From Nonomuraea dietziae (GTDB lineage: Bacteria; Actinomycetota; Actinomycetes; Streptosporangiales; Streptosporangiaceae): DNA of 64,000 bases. Shown in pieces: positions 24,924-33,346 of the stretch (the first letter of the stretch is position 1; each line of letters opens with the position of its first letter). Below the pieces are notes generated by a model. That model was not told the DNA's origin. It searched no databases and worked only from the letters and a program-made list of their open reading frames with translations. Position numbers and translations under genes: made by a program. The stretch covers positions 7,998,001 through 8,062,000 of the forward strand of contig NZ_JACIBV010000001.1 in NCBI RefSeq assembly GCF_014195505.1, written 5' to 3'.

Positions 24924-24949
24924 CCCCCTTAGCCTTCAGGGGGATGATC
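24918..24949 (-). promoter_or_regulatory. Perfect 12-bp hairpin over the RBS and start of the NCS2 permease gene
   Basis: The arm 24918-24929 is the exact reverse complement of 24938-24949, with an 8-base loop. In the permease mRNA the 3' arm contains AGGGGG, the ATG and the next codon, so folding would block initiation. No U-tract follows, which argues against a simple terminator of the upstream EF-hand gene. Confidence 0.6.
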
Positions 24950-24975
24950 GCCTTCTTACCCGCTTTGCCGTGCGG

Positions 24976-25209
24976 CTACCGCTGCTCGTGCTTGCCGCCG
25001 CCGACCAGGGCGACGAACTCGTCCAGCGTGATGCCGCCGTCACCGTCACGGTCGGCGGAGGCGACGAACGCCTCGATCTCCTCGTCGGTGACACCGTGGC
25101 CGCCGAGGGCCTGGTTCACCTGCCTGATCTCGCCCGCAGTGAGCACGCCGTCGTGGTCGGTGTCGAACTTCTCGAACTCGGCCTTGGCCGCCTCGCGCGC
25201 ATCTGACAT
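24976..25209 (-). CDS. EF-hand calcium-binding protein
   Basis: A 77-residue protein made of two EF-hands: DTDHDGVLTAGE (about residues 17-28) and DRDGDGGITLDE (about 53-64), each with Asp at positions 1, 3 and 5 and Glu at 12. It is a small calmodulin-like cytoplasmic protein, probably a calcium buffer or sensor. It has its own ATG at 25209 and lies 42 bases downstream of the xanthine dehydrogenase gene on the same strand. The target is unknown. Confidence 0.9.
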   Translation of the reverse strand: MSDAREAAKAEFEKFDTDHDGVLTAGEIRQVNQALGGHGVTDEEIEAFVASADRDGDGGITLDEFVALVGGGKHEQR

Positions 25210-25251
25210 GGGGGCTGCTTCCTCCGGTGATAGTCGACCCTTACGGACCGC

Positions 25252-27435
25252 TCACCCTACAAGGTGTTCAGGACGTACCGGCACTCTGGTCAGGGCGACG
25301 CCCGTGGCGTCCCTGACCGCCGCCACGATCGCGGGGGTGGACGACAGCGTGGGCGGCTCGCCCGCGCCCCTCAGCCCGTACGGCGCGGCGGGGTCGGGGT
25401 TCTCCAGAATGGAAAGGCGCATGGGCGGCATGTCGAGAATGGTGGGGATCAGGTAGTCGGTGAAGGACGGGTTCAGCACCTTCCCCTCGCGCACCTGGAT
25501 CTCCTCCATCAGCGCCAGACCGAGTCCCTGCGCCGAGCCGCCGTGGATCTGCCCCTCGAGGGCGAGCGGGTTGAGGATCTTGCCGACGTCCTGCACGGCC
25601 GCCAGCTCCACCACCTTCACCAGGCCCAGTTCCACGTCCACGTCCACGACCGCCCTGTGCACGCACAGCGCCAGCTGGGTGTGCGAGTCGGCCTGTCCCG
25701 TGACCGGGTCCATGGGGTAGGTGGGCCGGTGCCTGTACTCCCTCGTCTCCTCGATGGGGCCGAACTTCTCCAGCGCCAGCGCGGGCGGCAGCCCGTCGAA
25801 CCGCGCGCGCACGGCCTCGCAGGCCGCCTTCACCGCCCCGCCCGTGACGTAGGACTGGCGGGAGGCGGACGAGGAGCCCGCCGAGCCGACCTGCGTGTCG
25901 GCCGTGGCGACGGTGACCCTCTCGATGCCCAGCTCGGTGCGGGCGATCTGGGCCTGGATCGTCACCAGTCCCTGGCCCACCTCGGCGGCGGCGGTGTGCA
26001 CGGTGACGTGCGGCTCGCCGCCGATGAGCTCGGCCCTCACCCTGGCGGTGGAGTAGTCGTCGAAGCCCTCGGAGAAGCAGATGTTCTTGATGCCCACGCC
26101 GTAGCCGACGCCCCGCCGTACGCCTTCGCCGTGGGTGGTCTGGGAGACGCCGCCCGGCAGGTCGAGCAGGTCGGAGGTGGCGGCGGGCGGCATCGGCATG
26201 GCGGCCAGCTCACGCAGCATGTCGGCGAGCGGGGCGGGGGAGTCGATGATCTGGCCGGTGGCCAGGGCGGAGCCCTGGGAGACGGCGTTGCGGATCCGGA
26301 TCTCGACGGGTGACAGGCCGCAGGCGGCGGCCAGCCTGTCCATCTGCGACTCGTAGGCGTAGCAGGCCTGCACCGCGCCGAAGCCGCGCATGGCGCCGCA
26401 GGGCGGGTTGTTGGTGTAGACGCCCGTGGCCACGATGTCGACGTTCGGGACCTCGTAGGGGCCCACGCCGAGTGAGGCGGCGTTCCCCACGACGGCGGGG
26501 GAGGAGGAGCAGTAGGCGCCGCCGTCGAGCAGGATCTCGGCCTTGACGTAGACGAGCTCGCCCTCGCGGGTCGCGCCGTGCTCGTAGCGCATCCAGGCGG
26601 GGTGGCGGTGCACGTGGCCGAAGAACGACTCCTCCCGGCCGTAGACGATCTTGACGGGCCGGTCCAGGCGCAGCGCCAGCATGCAGGCGTGCACCTGCAT
26701 CGACAGGTCCTCGCGGGCGCCGAAGGCGCCGCCCACCCCTGCCAGCGACAGCCGTACCTTCTCGGGCGGCAGCCCCAGGCACGGCGCCAGCTGGTCGCGG
26801 TCCACGTGCAGCCACTGGGTGGCGATGTAGAGGTCGACGCCGCCGTCCTCGGCGGGCACGGCGAGGCCGGACTCGGGGCCGAGGAAGGCCTGGTCCTGCA
26901 TGCCGACCTCGTACTCGCCCGTGACCACGACCTCCGCCTCGAAGGTGTCGCCGACCCTGACGGGCTGCCTCCTGACGAACTCCGTGGCCAGGCGCGGGTC
27001 GGTCACGGCCTCGCGGACCTCGTAGTCCACCACGATGGCCGCGGCGGCCCTGCGCGCGGTCTCCGGGTGCTCGGCGGCCACGAGGGCCACCGGCTCGCCC
27101 TGGTAGCGGACCTGGTCGATGGCCAGCACCGGCTGGTCCTTGTGCTCCAGGCCGTAGAACTTCTCGCCCGGCACGTCCTCGTGGGTGAGGACGGCGAGCA
27201 CGCCCTGGATCGCCAGCGCCGGCCCGATGTCGATCGAGCGGATCCACGCCGAGGCGTGCGGGCTGCGCAGCGTCACGCCCCACACCATGCCCTCGAGCCA
27301 CAGGTCGGAGGAGTATGCGAACTCGCCCGTCACCTTCAGCGTGGCGTCGGGGCGGCCGGCGCTCTCGCCCACCCCCTGCTGGACCCTGCCGGCCGTCTGC
27401 GGGCCGGCCGTCCCTGTGCTGGCCGTCTGCGTCAT
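25252..27435 (-). CDS. pucD: Xanthine dehydrogenase molybdenum-binding subunit
   Basis: A 727-residue molybdopterin-binding subunit of the xanthine dehydrogenase family: GESAGRPDATLKVTGEFAYS at the N-terminus (about 17-36), the aldehyde oxidase a/b hammerhead (about 36-140), GGAFGARED (about 226-234), the MRGFGA motif (about 345-350), and the C-terminal GAGEPP region with the catalytic Glu (about 697-702). It would oxidise hypoxanthine/xanthine to urate. ATG 27435 is chosen; the frame extends upstream only across the divergent promoter. The FeS and FAD subunit genes that normally accompany it are not in this neighbourhood. The divergent PucR-type gene supports a role in purine breakdown. Confidence 0.88.
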   Translation of the reverse strand: MTQTASTGTAGPQTAGRVQQGVGESAGRPDATLKVTGEFAYSSDLWLEGMVWGVTLRSPHASAWIRSIDIGPALAIQGVLAVLTHEDVPGEKFYGLEHKDQPVLAIDQVRYQGEPVALVAAEHPETARRAAAAIVVDYEVREAVTDPRLATEFVRRQPVRVGDTFEAEVVVTGEYEVGMQDQAFLGPESGLAVPAEDGGVDLYIATQWLHVDRDQLAPCLGLPPEKVRLSLAGVGGAFGAREDLSMQVHACMLALRLDRPVKIVYGREESFFGHVHRHPAWMRYEHGATREGELVYVKAEILLDGGAYCSSSPAVVGNAASLGVGPYEVPNVDIVATGVYTNNPPCGAMRGFGAVQACYAYESQMDRLAAACGLSPVEIRIRNAVSQGSALATGQIIDSPAPLADMLRELAAMPMPPAATSDLLDLPGGVSQTTHGEGVRRGVGYGVGIKNICFSEGFDDYSTARVRAELIGGEPHVTVHTAAAEVGQGLVTIQAQIARTELGIERVTVATADTQVGSAGSSSASRQSYVTGGAVKAACEAVRARFDGLPPALALEKFGPIEETREYRHRPTYPMDPVTGQADSHTQLALCVHRAVVDVDVELGLVKVVELAAVQDVGKILNPLALEGQIHGGSAQGLGLALMEEIQVREGKVLNPSFTDYLIPTILDMPPMRLSILENPDPAAPYGLRGAGEPPTLSSTPAIVAAVRDATGVALTRVPVRPEHLVG

Positions 27436-27516
27436 CCTCCGAGTACAGCACCCGCGGCCTGGGCGTCCTATGCGCGCGATGTGAAATCGCGGTAAGCCGC
27501 GCTTTGACCGGACTTG

Positions 27517-27530
27517 TATATTCCTCCAAG
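27517..27530 (+). promoter_or_regulatory. -10 element of the pucR-like gene
   Basis: TATATT at 27517-27522 lies 7 bases before the GTG start at 27530, so transcription probably begins at or next to the start codon. No RBS is visible, which fits a leaderless mRNA. No convincing -35 is present. Confidence 0.35.
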
Positions 27531-29039
27531 TGCGCATCAGGGACCTGCTCGCCGCCTCCGAACTCGGCCTCACCCTGCTCGTGGGGGACGAGGACACCGA
27601 GTTCACCGCCGTGCACGTCACCGACCTGCCCGACCCCTGCCGCTACCTGACGGGTGGGGAGCTGGTGCTCAGCGGGCTGATGTGGCGGCACGAGCCCGCC
27701 GACTCGGCCCGCTTCGTCGCCGCCCTGCGCTCCTCGGGTGTCGCGGCGCTCGGCGCGGGACAAGCGTGGCTCGGTCACGTCCCTGACGACCTGGTGGAGG
27801 CGTGCGCGCAGGCGGGCCTGCCGCTGCTGGAGATCCCGACCGCCGTCTCCTTCCGCGTCGTCGGCGAGGTGGCGGCACCCCGGCTGTCCGGCGACGTCAG
27901 GGCCGCGCTCGGGCGTCAGCGCAGGATCGTCGACGCCGTGGCCGAGGGCGCCGACCTCGCCGACCTGTTCGCGCTCACCGCCGCCGAGCTCGGCGTCAGC
28001 GGCGCCGTCCTCTCCACCACGGGAGAGCTGGTCGTCGGCTCCGTGACCGATCCCGCACCGGAGCAGGCGCCCGCCCTTCCGCTCCGCCTGGCCCGCGCGT
28101 TCCTGTCGGCTCCCAGACTGCCCTGCGTCGCCGAGGGCCACACCCTGTTCGCCGTCGGCAGGGGACACCGCGCGGCAGGCTGGGCGCTGGCCTGCGAGGG
28201 CGACCTGCTCGGCCGCGCCGACCTCGGCTTCGAGCTGGCCGCCTGCGTCGCCCTCGAACGCACCAGGATGGAGGAGGGCAGAAGGGTCGAGCGCCGCCTG
28301 GTCGAGCAGCTCGTGAGCGCGGCCTTCGCGGCCGAGGCAGACCCGGCCGAGCTCAGCGCCAGGCTGCGGATGTGCGGGCTGGGGGCGGCCGAGCCGTACT
28401 CGGTGGTGACGGCGACGGCCGCGCGCCCTGGGGCCACCCGCGGGCCCGACCCCGCCACGCTGGGCGGCCAGGTCCTGGAGGAGCTGCTGGGCCGCAGCGT
28501 CGTGGCCGCCGCGGGCGCGGACGGCGCCGTCGCCCTCGTCGCGCTGCAGGGCCCGGTCCCCGTGCTGGCCGACCGCCTGCGCTCAGGTCTCGAGGTGCTG
28601 TCGGTCCTCAGGGACACCAGGGTCTCCATCGGCGTGAGCGGCGCCCTCACCGGCGCGGCGGCGATCAGGGGCGGCGTCGAGGAGGCCGGCCACGCCCGCA
28701 GGCTGGCCGAGGCCCCGCTCGGGCGGGGTGGTCACCAGCGACGAGATCTACACCCACGCGCTCCTGCTGGCCACCGTGCCGGGCGACGTGCGCCGCTCGT
28801 TCGCCCACCGGCTGCTCGCGCCGCTGTTCGACTACGACGCGGGGCACCAGTCGGAGCTGGTGCGCACCCTCGGCACCTTCCTGGACACGGCGGGGTCGTG
28901 GAACGCCTGCGCCGAGCGGATGCACGTCCACGTGAACACCGTCAGGTACCGGATCAGGCGGATCGAGGAGCTGACCGGAAGGGATCTGTCGACGATGGCC
29001 GACAGGGTGGACTTCTTCCTGGCCCTGCGGTCAGGCTGA
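27530..29039 (+). pseudogene. pucR: PucR-family transcriptional regulator, frameshifted
   Basis: The first ~400 codons encode a PucR regulator: N-terminal purine catabolism domain (MRIRDLLAASELGLTLLVG, 1-19; GGELVLSGLMW, about 43-53) and a GGDEF-like middle region. At 28724-28727 a GGGG run shifts the frame; the true C-terminus (VVTSDEIYTHALLLATVPGD, then the HTH_30 helix HVHVNTVRYRIRRIEELTG) continues one frame over, to 29039. Dropping one G restores LGRVVTSDE, as in relatives. The product as written would lack DNA binding. It is divergent from the xanthine dehydrogenase gene, which it would regulate. A sequencing error in the G run is a real alternative. Confidence 0.85.
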
Positions 29040-29046
29040 CAGCCGT

Positions 29047-29077
29047 AAGCCCCCGAAATATGAGCATTCGGGGGCTT
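29047..29077. terminator. Bidirectional terminator between pucR-like and peptide genes
   Basis: A perfect 11-bp stem (29047-29057 with 29067-29077) with a 9-base loop lies between two convergent genes. The outer AA/TT pairs give short A/T tails in both directions. Confidence 0.8.
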
Positions 29078-29112
29078 GTGGGGAGCGGCATGTTCGAGTG
29101 AACATGACCGCA

Positions 29113-29244
29113 CTAGCAGCAGAGGTAGTCGAAGCTCGAACGAGCAGGAGACACTTCGGCACCTGCGGTCGTAACATTGCCTCCAACTGTGGCAATTGCC
29201 GCGATGAAGACAGCGAGTGCGGACATGACAAGACGCTTGCGCAT
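29113..29244 (-). CDS. Small secreted peptide precursor (43 aa)
   Basis: A 43-residue precursor. It has a basic N-terminus (MRKR), a hydrophobic core (LVMSALAVFIAAIATVGG) and a signal-peptidase I site TTAGA before Glu30. The predicted product is EVSPARSSFDYLCC (14 residues), ending in a vicinal Cys pair. ATG 29244 is preceded by a GAGGGAG RBS at 29253-29259 (minus strand). Codon use has far more A/T at third positions than neighbouring genes. It is divergent from an XRE-TPR regulator, with only 58 bases between the two starts, so the two are probably a unit. Candidate roles are a signalling peptide sensed by that regulator or a Cu-binding peptide, since CopC/CopD genes lie beyond the regulator. 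No family was recognised. Confidence 0.72.
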   Translation of the reverse strand: MRKRLVMSALAVFIAAIATVGGNVTTAGAEVSPARSSFDYLCC

Positions 29245-29302
29245 GGGGGGTTCTCCCTCGCTCAGGTGGTGCTTGGCTTCATCATCCCAGGGAGACATTG
29301 CT

Positions 29303-30586
29303 GTGACCACATCTGACCTGGTCGGGCTGCGCATCAAGACAGTCCGCCGCCAGCGGGGGCTCTCACAGGCCCAGCTCGCTCACCCTGAGTTGTCTGACAG
29401 TTATGTCTCTCTGATCGAGAGCGGCAAGCGTACTCCAACACCTGCGGTGCTCGAGCTCCTGGCCCAGAAGCTGGACTGCTCGCTCAGCTACCTCGTCAAC
29501 GGCGTCACCGCCGAGCAGATGAACGACATCGAGCTCGGCCTTGGCTACGCGCGGCTCGCCCTGGAGAACGGCGAGGTCCACGAGGCCCGGACCAGGTTCG
29601 CCGAGCTCCTTGCGGACAACAACCTGGCGGGTTTGACCGCTCTTCGTCAAGAGGCCGAGTACGGCCTGGCCCTGGCGACGGAGGCGACAGGCGACCTCAG
29701 CCAGGCCATCGAGATCCTCAGGCGGCTCGACGCCGAGGAGCTCAGCGCCGACCGTCACGTCGAGATCGCGCTGGCCCTGTGCCGCTGCCACCGCGACAAG
29801 GGCGACCTGGTCGCGGCCGTGGAGGTCGGCGAGCGGATCCTGTCCGGCGCCGTCCGTCCCGCGTGGACCGACGGCCTGGTCGAGCTGGGGGCCACCCTGC
29901 TCGCGGCCTACTGGGTGCGCGGCGACCTGCTGCGCGCCCGTCAGTTCTCCGCCGAGCTGCTGGCCGCGGCCGAGCTCCTCGGCACGCCCCGCGCGACGGT
30001 GGCGGCCAGCTGGAACGCCGCGAGGGTCGCCGAGTCCGTGGGCAGGGGCGAGGAGGCGCTGGCCCTGGTGGAGCGCGCCTACGCCATCCAGTCCGAGACC
30101 GGCGCCCCCCGCAACCTGGCCAGACTGCGCGGTGCCGTGGCGGGCCACCACGCGCGGCTCAACCCGCAGAACACCGACAAGCTGAGGGAGCTGTTCGGCC
30201 AGACGCTCAGAGACGTGGCGGAGAGCTCGGCCGGCGTGACCGACCAGGCCATCGCGGAGCTCGAGCTGGCCAAGGTCGAGCTGACGGCAGGCCGCCTCGA
30301 GCTTGCCATCGAGCACGCCAGGGCGGCCGACGGGCTCCTGGCCGCCGAGACCCCCGAGCTCGACGCCCAGGGACGGATGATCCTCGCCAGGGCGCAGGGC
30401 GCGCTGGGCGACAGGGAGCAGGGGCTGGCCAGCGCCCGCGAGGCGCTGCGGTTCATGCAGCAGTCGCCCGCCTCGCGCCAGGCCGCGGGCAAGTGGTACG
30501 CCCTCGCCGAGACCATCGACGAACTCGGCGACGAGGAGCGTGCCGTCGAGGCGTACCAGCAGGCGCTCGCCTGCGTCGGGCTGTAG
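29303..30586 (+). CDS. XRE-family regulator with TPR domain
   Basis: A 427-residue cytoplasmic protein. The N-terminal XRE HTH (about 6-62) includes RIKTVRRQRGLSQAQLA and SDSYVSLIESGKRTPTP. The remaining ~360 residues are repeated helix pairs of the TPR type (for example ELGLGYARLALENGEVHEA, about 79-97, to the final RAVEAYQQALACVGL). HTH plus TPR is the layout of peptide-sensing RRNPP regulators (PlcR, NprR, Rgg), known mainly from Firmicutes, but also of unrelated actinomycete regulators. GTG 29303 has an AGGGAGA RBS at 29289-29295; the frame is open upstream but overlaps the peptide gene. The HTH codons have lower GC at third positions than the TPR part. Confidence 0.88.
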   Translation: MTTSDLVGLRIKTVRRQRGLSQAQLAHPELSDSYVSLIESGKRTPTPAVLELLAQKLDCSLSYLVNGVTAEQMNDIELGLGYARLALENGEVHEARTRFAELLADNNLAGLTALRQEAEYGLALATEATGDLSQAIEILRRLDAEELSADRHVEIALALCRCHRDKGDLVAAVEVGERILSGAVRPAWTDGLVELGATLLAAYWVRGDLLRARQFSAELLAAAELLGTPRATVAASWNAARVAESVGRGEEALALVERAYAIQSETGAPRNLARLRGAVAGHHARLNPQNTDKLRELFGQTLRDVAESSAGVTDQAIAELELAKVELTAGRLELAIEHARAADGLLAAETPELDAQGRMILARAQGALGDREQGLASAREALRFMQQSPASRQAAGKWYALAETIDELGDEERAVEAYQQALACVGL

Positions 30587-30630
30587 CGAAGTCGGCACCG
30601 GGCGGGGCGGTGGGTAGCCTTGGGGGTGCC

Positions 30631-31218
30631 ATGAACAGATCCCCACGCGCGGCCCTCACCGCCCTGCTCGCCGCCCTGGTCGCCGCCGTCGTCCTGGCGC
30701 CGCCCGCACTGGCCCACGACGCCCTGAAGAGCAGCAACCCGAAGAAGGACGCCACCGTCAAGAAGGTGGACCAGGTCGAGCTGGAGTTCACCGCGGCTCC
30801 GAAGCTGCCCTTCGTGATCGTGCGCGATGCCGACGGCACCGAGCAGCAGCTGGGCAAGCCCGAGATCGACGGCCCCGTCGTGACGCAGAAGCTCAAGGGC
30901 ACGCTGTCCGACGGCGCCTACACGATCGCCTACAGGGTCGTCTCCTCCGACGGGCATCCCATCGAGGGTGAGATCCCGTTCAAGGTCAAGGGCGCGCCGC
31001 AGGCGACCCCGACCGAGGAGCCCACGCCCACGGCCGCCGTCAGTGAGAGCGCCCAGCCCAGCGCGACGGCCTCAGCCGCGCCCGTCGCCCAGCCGAGCGA
31101 GCAGGCGGCCGAGCAGGACAGCGCGCCCGGCTTCCCGATCTGGCTCATCATCGTGATCGGCGCCCTCGTCGGCGTCGGCATCGGCTTCCTGCTGAGCGCG
31201 AGGAAGAAGAAGCCGTGA
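30631..31218 (+). CDS. copC: CopC-domain copper-binding protein
   Basis: A 195-residue exported protein. The signal peptide ends ALA (residues 26-28), so the mature chain begins HDALKSSNPK, the classic CopC N-terminus whose His1 binds Cu(II). The CopC beta-barrel spans about 29-125 (VVSSDGHPIEGEIPFKV near its end, with a second His). A Pro/Thr/Ala/Ser linker and a C-terminal TM anchor (about 169-190) with a KKK end follow. It should bind copper outside the membrane and pass it to CopD. GGGGG RBS is at about 30621. Its stop overlaps the GTG of copD. Confidence 0.92.
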   Translation: MNRSPRAALTALLAALVAAVVLAPPALAHDALKSSNPKKDATVKKVDQVELEFTAAPKLPFVIVRDADGTEQQLGKPEIDGPVVTQKLKGTLSDGAYTIAYRVVSSDGHPIEGEIPFKVKGAPQATPTEEPTPTAAVSESAQPSATASAAPVAQPSEQAAEQDSAPGFPIWLIIVIGALVGVGIGFLLSARKKKP

Positions 31219-33206
31219 CCAGGACCGCCCGTCTGGCACTGGCGTTGACGGCCGCGGCGCTCGCCGCGCTGGTCGCCGCCATGATCGCTGGAGGCGCGGC
31301 GTTCCCGCGCATCATCCCCGGCCTGCCGGACGAGGGCACGCTGACCAGATGGGCGCTACCCGTCTCGAAGCTGGCGATGGACGTCGCGGGCCTGCTCACC
31401 GTGGGCCTCCTGCTGACCGCCACCGCCTTCCTGCCCAACGACAAGGGGCTGCTCGGCACGTCCGCTCTGGGCTACGTCAAGGCCGCCTCCTGGACGGCGC
31501 TGGTCTGGGCGGGGGCGGGCGCGCTCACGATGGTGTTCACCCTGTCGGAGACGCTCGGGCTGCCGGTGGCGGACGTGCTCGGCGGCAACGAGCTGACCAG
31601 CTTCGCCAGCCAGGTGGGCCAGGGCATCGCGCTGACCCTGGTGGTCCTGTTCGGCGTGTCCATCGCGCTGTTCTCGCGGGGGGCGATCACGGCCGGCGCG
31701 TCGGCGGGGCTGCTGGCGCTCGCCCTGGTCACGCTGCTGCCGCCCGCCCTGACCAGTCACGCCTCCTCCTCGCCCAACCACGACCTGGCCACCACGGGCG
31801 TCGCGGTCCACCTGATCTCGCTGGCGCTGTGGGTCGGCGGCCTGACCGTGCTCGTGACCCACGGGATGCGCAAGCAGCCGCAGCTGGAGGTGGCGGCGGC
31901 CCGCTTCTCCAGGATGGCGGTGTGGTGCTACGTCGGCGTCGGCCTGTCGGGCGTCTTCAGCGTGCTGGCCAGGCTGACCGCGATCAGCGACCTCTGGACC
32001 TCCCCCTACGGCGTGCTCCTCGTCGTCAAGACCGTCGCCTTCGTCCTGCTCGGCTACGTCGGCTGGTGGCACCGCCAGCGCACGATGGGCGAGCTGGCCA
32101 AGGGCAAGCCCGGCGCGTTCACCCGGCTGGCGGTCGGCGAGCTGGTCCTGATGTTCGCGACCATGGGCCTGGCCGTCGCGCTGGCCCGCACCCAGCCGCC
32201 CGCGGTGACCCTGCCCGCCGACCGCGCCTTCGAGCTGCTCGGCTTCCCGATGCCGCCGCCGATCACGCTCGGCAACCTGGCCTCGCTGTGGTGGCTCGAC
32301 CTGTTCTTCGCGCTGGTCGCCGCCGCGCTGGCCGGCCTGTACGCCGGAGGCGTCATCAGGCTGCGCCGCCGGGGCGACGCCTGGCCGGCGGGCCGTACCG
32401 CCGCCTGGTTCGTCGGCGTGGTGATCCTGGTGCTGGCCACGCAGAGCGGCATGGCCCGCTACGCCCAGGTGCTGTTCAGCGTGCACATGATCGAGCACAT
32501 GACGCTGGCGATGCTGGTGCCGATCTTCCTGGTCCTCGGCGCCCCCGTCACGCTGGCGCTGCGCGCGCTCAAGCCCGCCGCCCGACGCGGCGACAGGGGG
32601 CCGCGCGAGTGGCTGAACGTCGTGCTGCACAGCGCCTTCGTCCGGGTGCTCACCCACCCGGCGGTCGCCACGACGATCTTCATCGTCTCGACCTACGCGC
32701 TCTACTTCACGCCGCTGTTCGGCGCGGCGATGGAGGAGCATCTCGGGCACATCGTGATGACGCTGCACTTCCTGCTGAGCGGCTCGCTGTTCTTCTGGGT
32801 GATCATCGGCGTGGACCCGGCCCCGCACAAGCTGCCGCACGTGGGCCGCCTGCTGACGCTCTTCGTCACGATGCCCTTCCACGCCTTCTTCGGCATCGCG
32901 CTGATGATGATGGGCACCGTGATCGCCTCCGACTGGTACGAGCAGCTCGGCCGCACGTGGGGCGTCTCGCCGCTGCTCGACCAGCAGGACGGCGGCGCCA
33001 TCGCCTGGGGCTTCGGCGAGATCCCGACCTTGATCGTGCTGCTGGCACTGGCCTTCCAGTGGTATCGCGACGACGACAGGAGGGCGCGCACGGCCGACAG
33101 GAGGGCCGACGCGGTCGCCGCCCGCACCGGCGGCAGCGGCGACGCGGAGCTCGATTCCTACAACGACTACCTGGCCAAGCTGAACAGACGCGACCAGGTC
33201 GAGTAG
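31215..33206 (+). CDS. CopD - cytochrome c oxidase assembly factor (CtaG-like) fusion
   Basis: A 663-residue polytopic protein. The N-terminal half (about 1-330) is a CopD domain with His-rich TM segments (LTSHASSSPNHDLATTGVAVHLISLALWVGG, about 178-208). The C-terminal half (about 345-630) is the caa3_CtaG domain: FSVHMIEHMTLAMLVPIF (about 418-435), LTHPAVATTIF, LHFLLSGSLFFW (about 516-527) and HAFFGIALMMMG (about 556-567). It would import copper and supply it to cytochrome oxidase. This fusion is common in actinomycetes. GTG 31215 overlaps the copC stop. Confidence 0.93.
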   Translation: MTRTARLALALTAAALAALVAAMIAGGAAFPRIIPGLPDEGTLTRWALPVSKLAMDVAGLLTVGLLLTATAFLPNDKGLLGTSALGYVKAASWTALVWAGAGALTMVFTLSETLGLPVADVLGGNELTSFASQVGQGIALTLVVLFGVSIALFSRGAITAGASAGLLALALVTLLPPALTSHASSSPNHDLATTGVAVHLISLALWVGGLTVLVTHGMRKQPQLEVAAARFSRMAVWCYVGVGLSGVFSVLARLTAISDLWTSPYGVLLVVKTVAFVLLGYVGWWHRQRTMGELAKGKPGAFTRLAVGELVLMFATMGLAVALARTQPPAVTLPADRAFELLGFPMPPPITLGNLASLWWLDLFFALVAAALAGLYAGGVIRLRRRGDAWPAGRTAAWFVGVVILVLATQSGMARYAQVLFSVHMIEHMTLAMLVPIFLVLGAPVTLALRALKPAARRGDRGPREWLNVVLHSAFVRVLTHPAVATTIFIVSTYALYFTPLFGAAMEEHLGHIVMTLHFLLSGSLFFWVIIGVDPAPHKLPHVGRLLTLFVTMPFHAFFGIALMMMGTVIASDWYEQLGRTWGVSPLLDQQDGGAIAWGFGEIPTLIVLLALAFQWYRDDDRRARTADRRADAVAARTGGSGDAELDSYNDYLAKLNRRDQVE

Positions 33207-33346
33207 CCGCGAGGCCATGGCCTTCTATCTTCACCCCACGCGTCTCCGAACCGCCCGGTAACCTTGCGAGCGGGGGTGACGGGCATCACCTTTGTACGGC
33301 CGTCAGCCAGCGCCATCGTGGGGAGGCGCCCAGGGACACGGCCGCG

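Noticed and set aside
24938-24949. Simple intrinsic terminator for the EF-hand gene
   Set aside because: The hairpin is not followed by a U-tract and its 3' arm contains the next gene's start; a translational role is at least as likely, so it is listed as regulatory.
29177-29302. Longer N-terminus for the XRE-TPR regulator
   Set aside because: The extra codons are antisense to the peptide gene and give no domain; GTG 29303 has a good RBS and starts just before the HTH.
31356-33218. 620-codon minus-strand frame opposite copD
   Set aside because: His/Gln/Arg-rich translation with no hydrophobic segments or motifs; the plus strand encodes an obvious CopD-CtaG protein.
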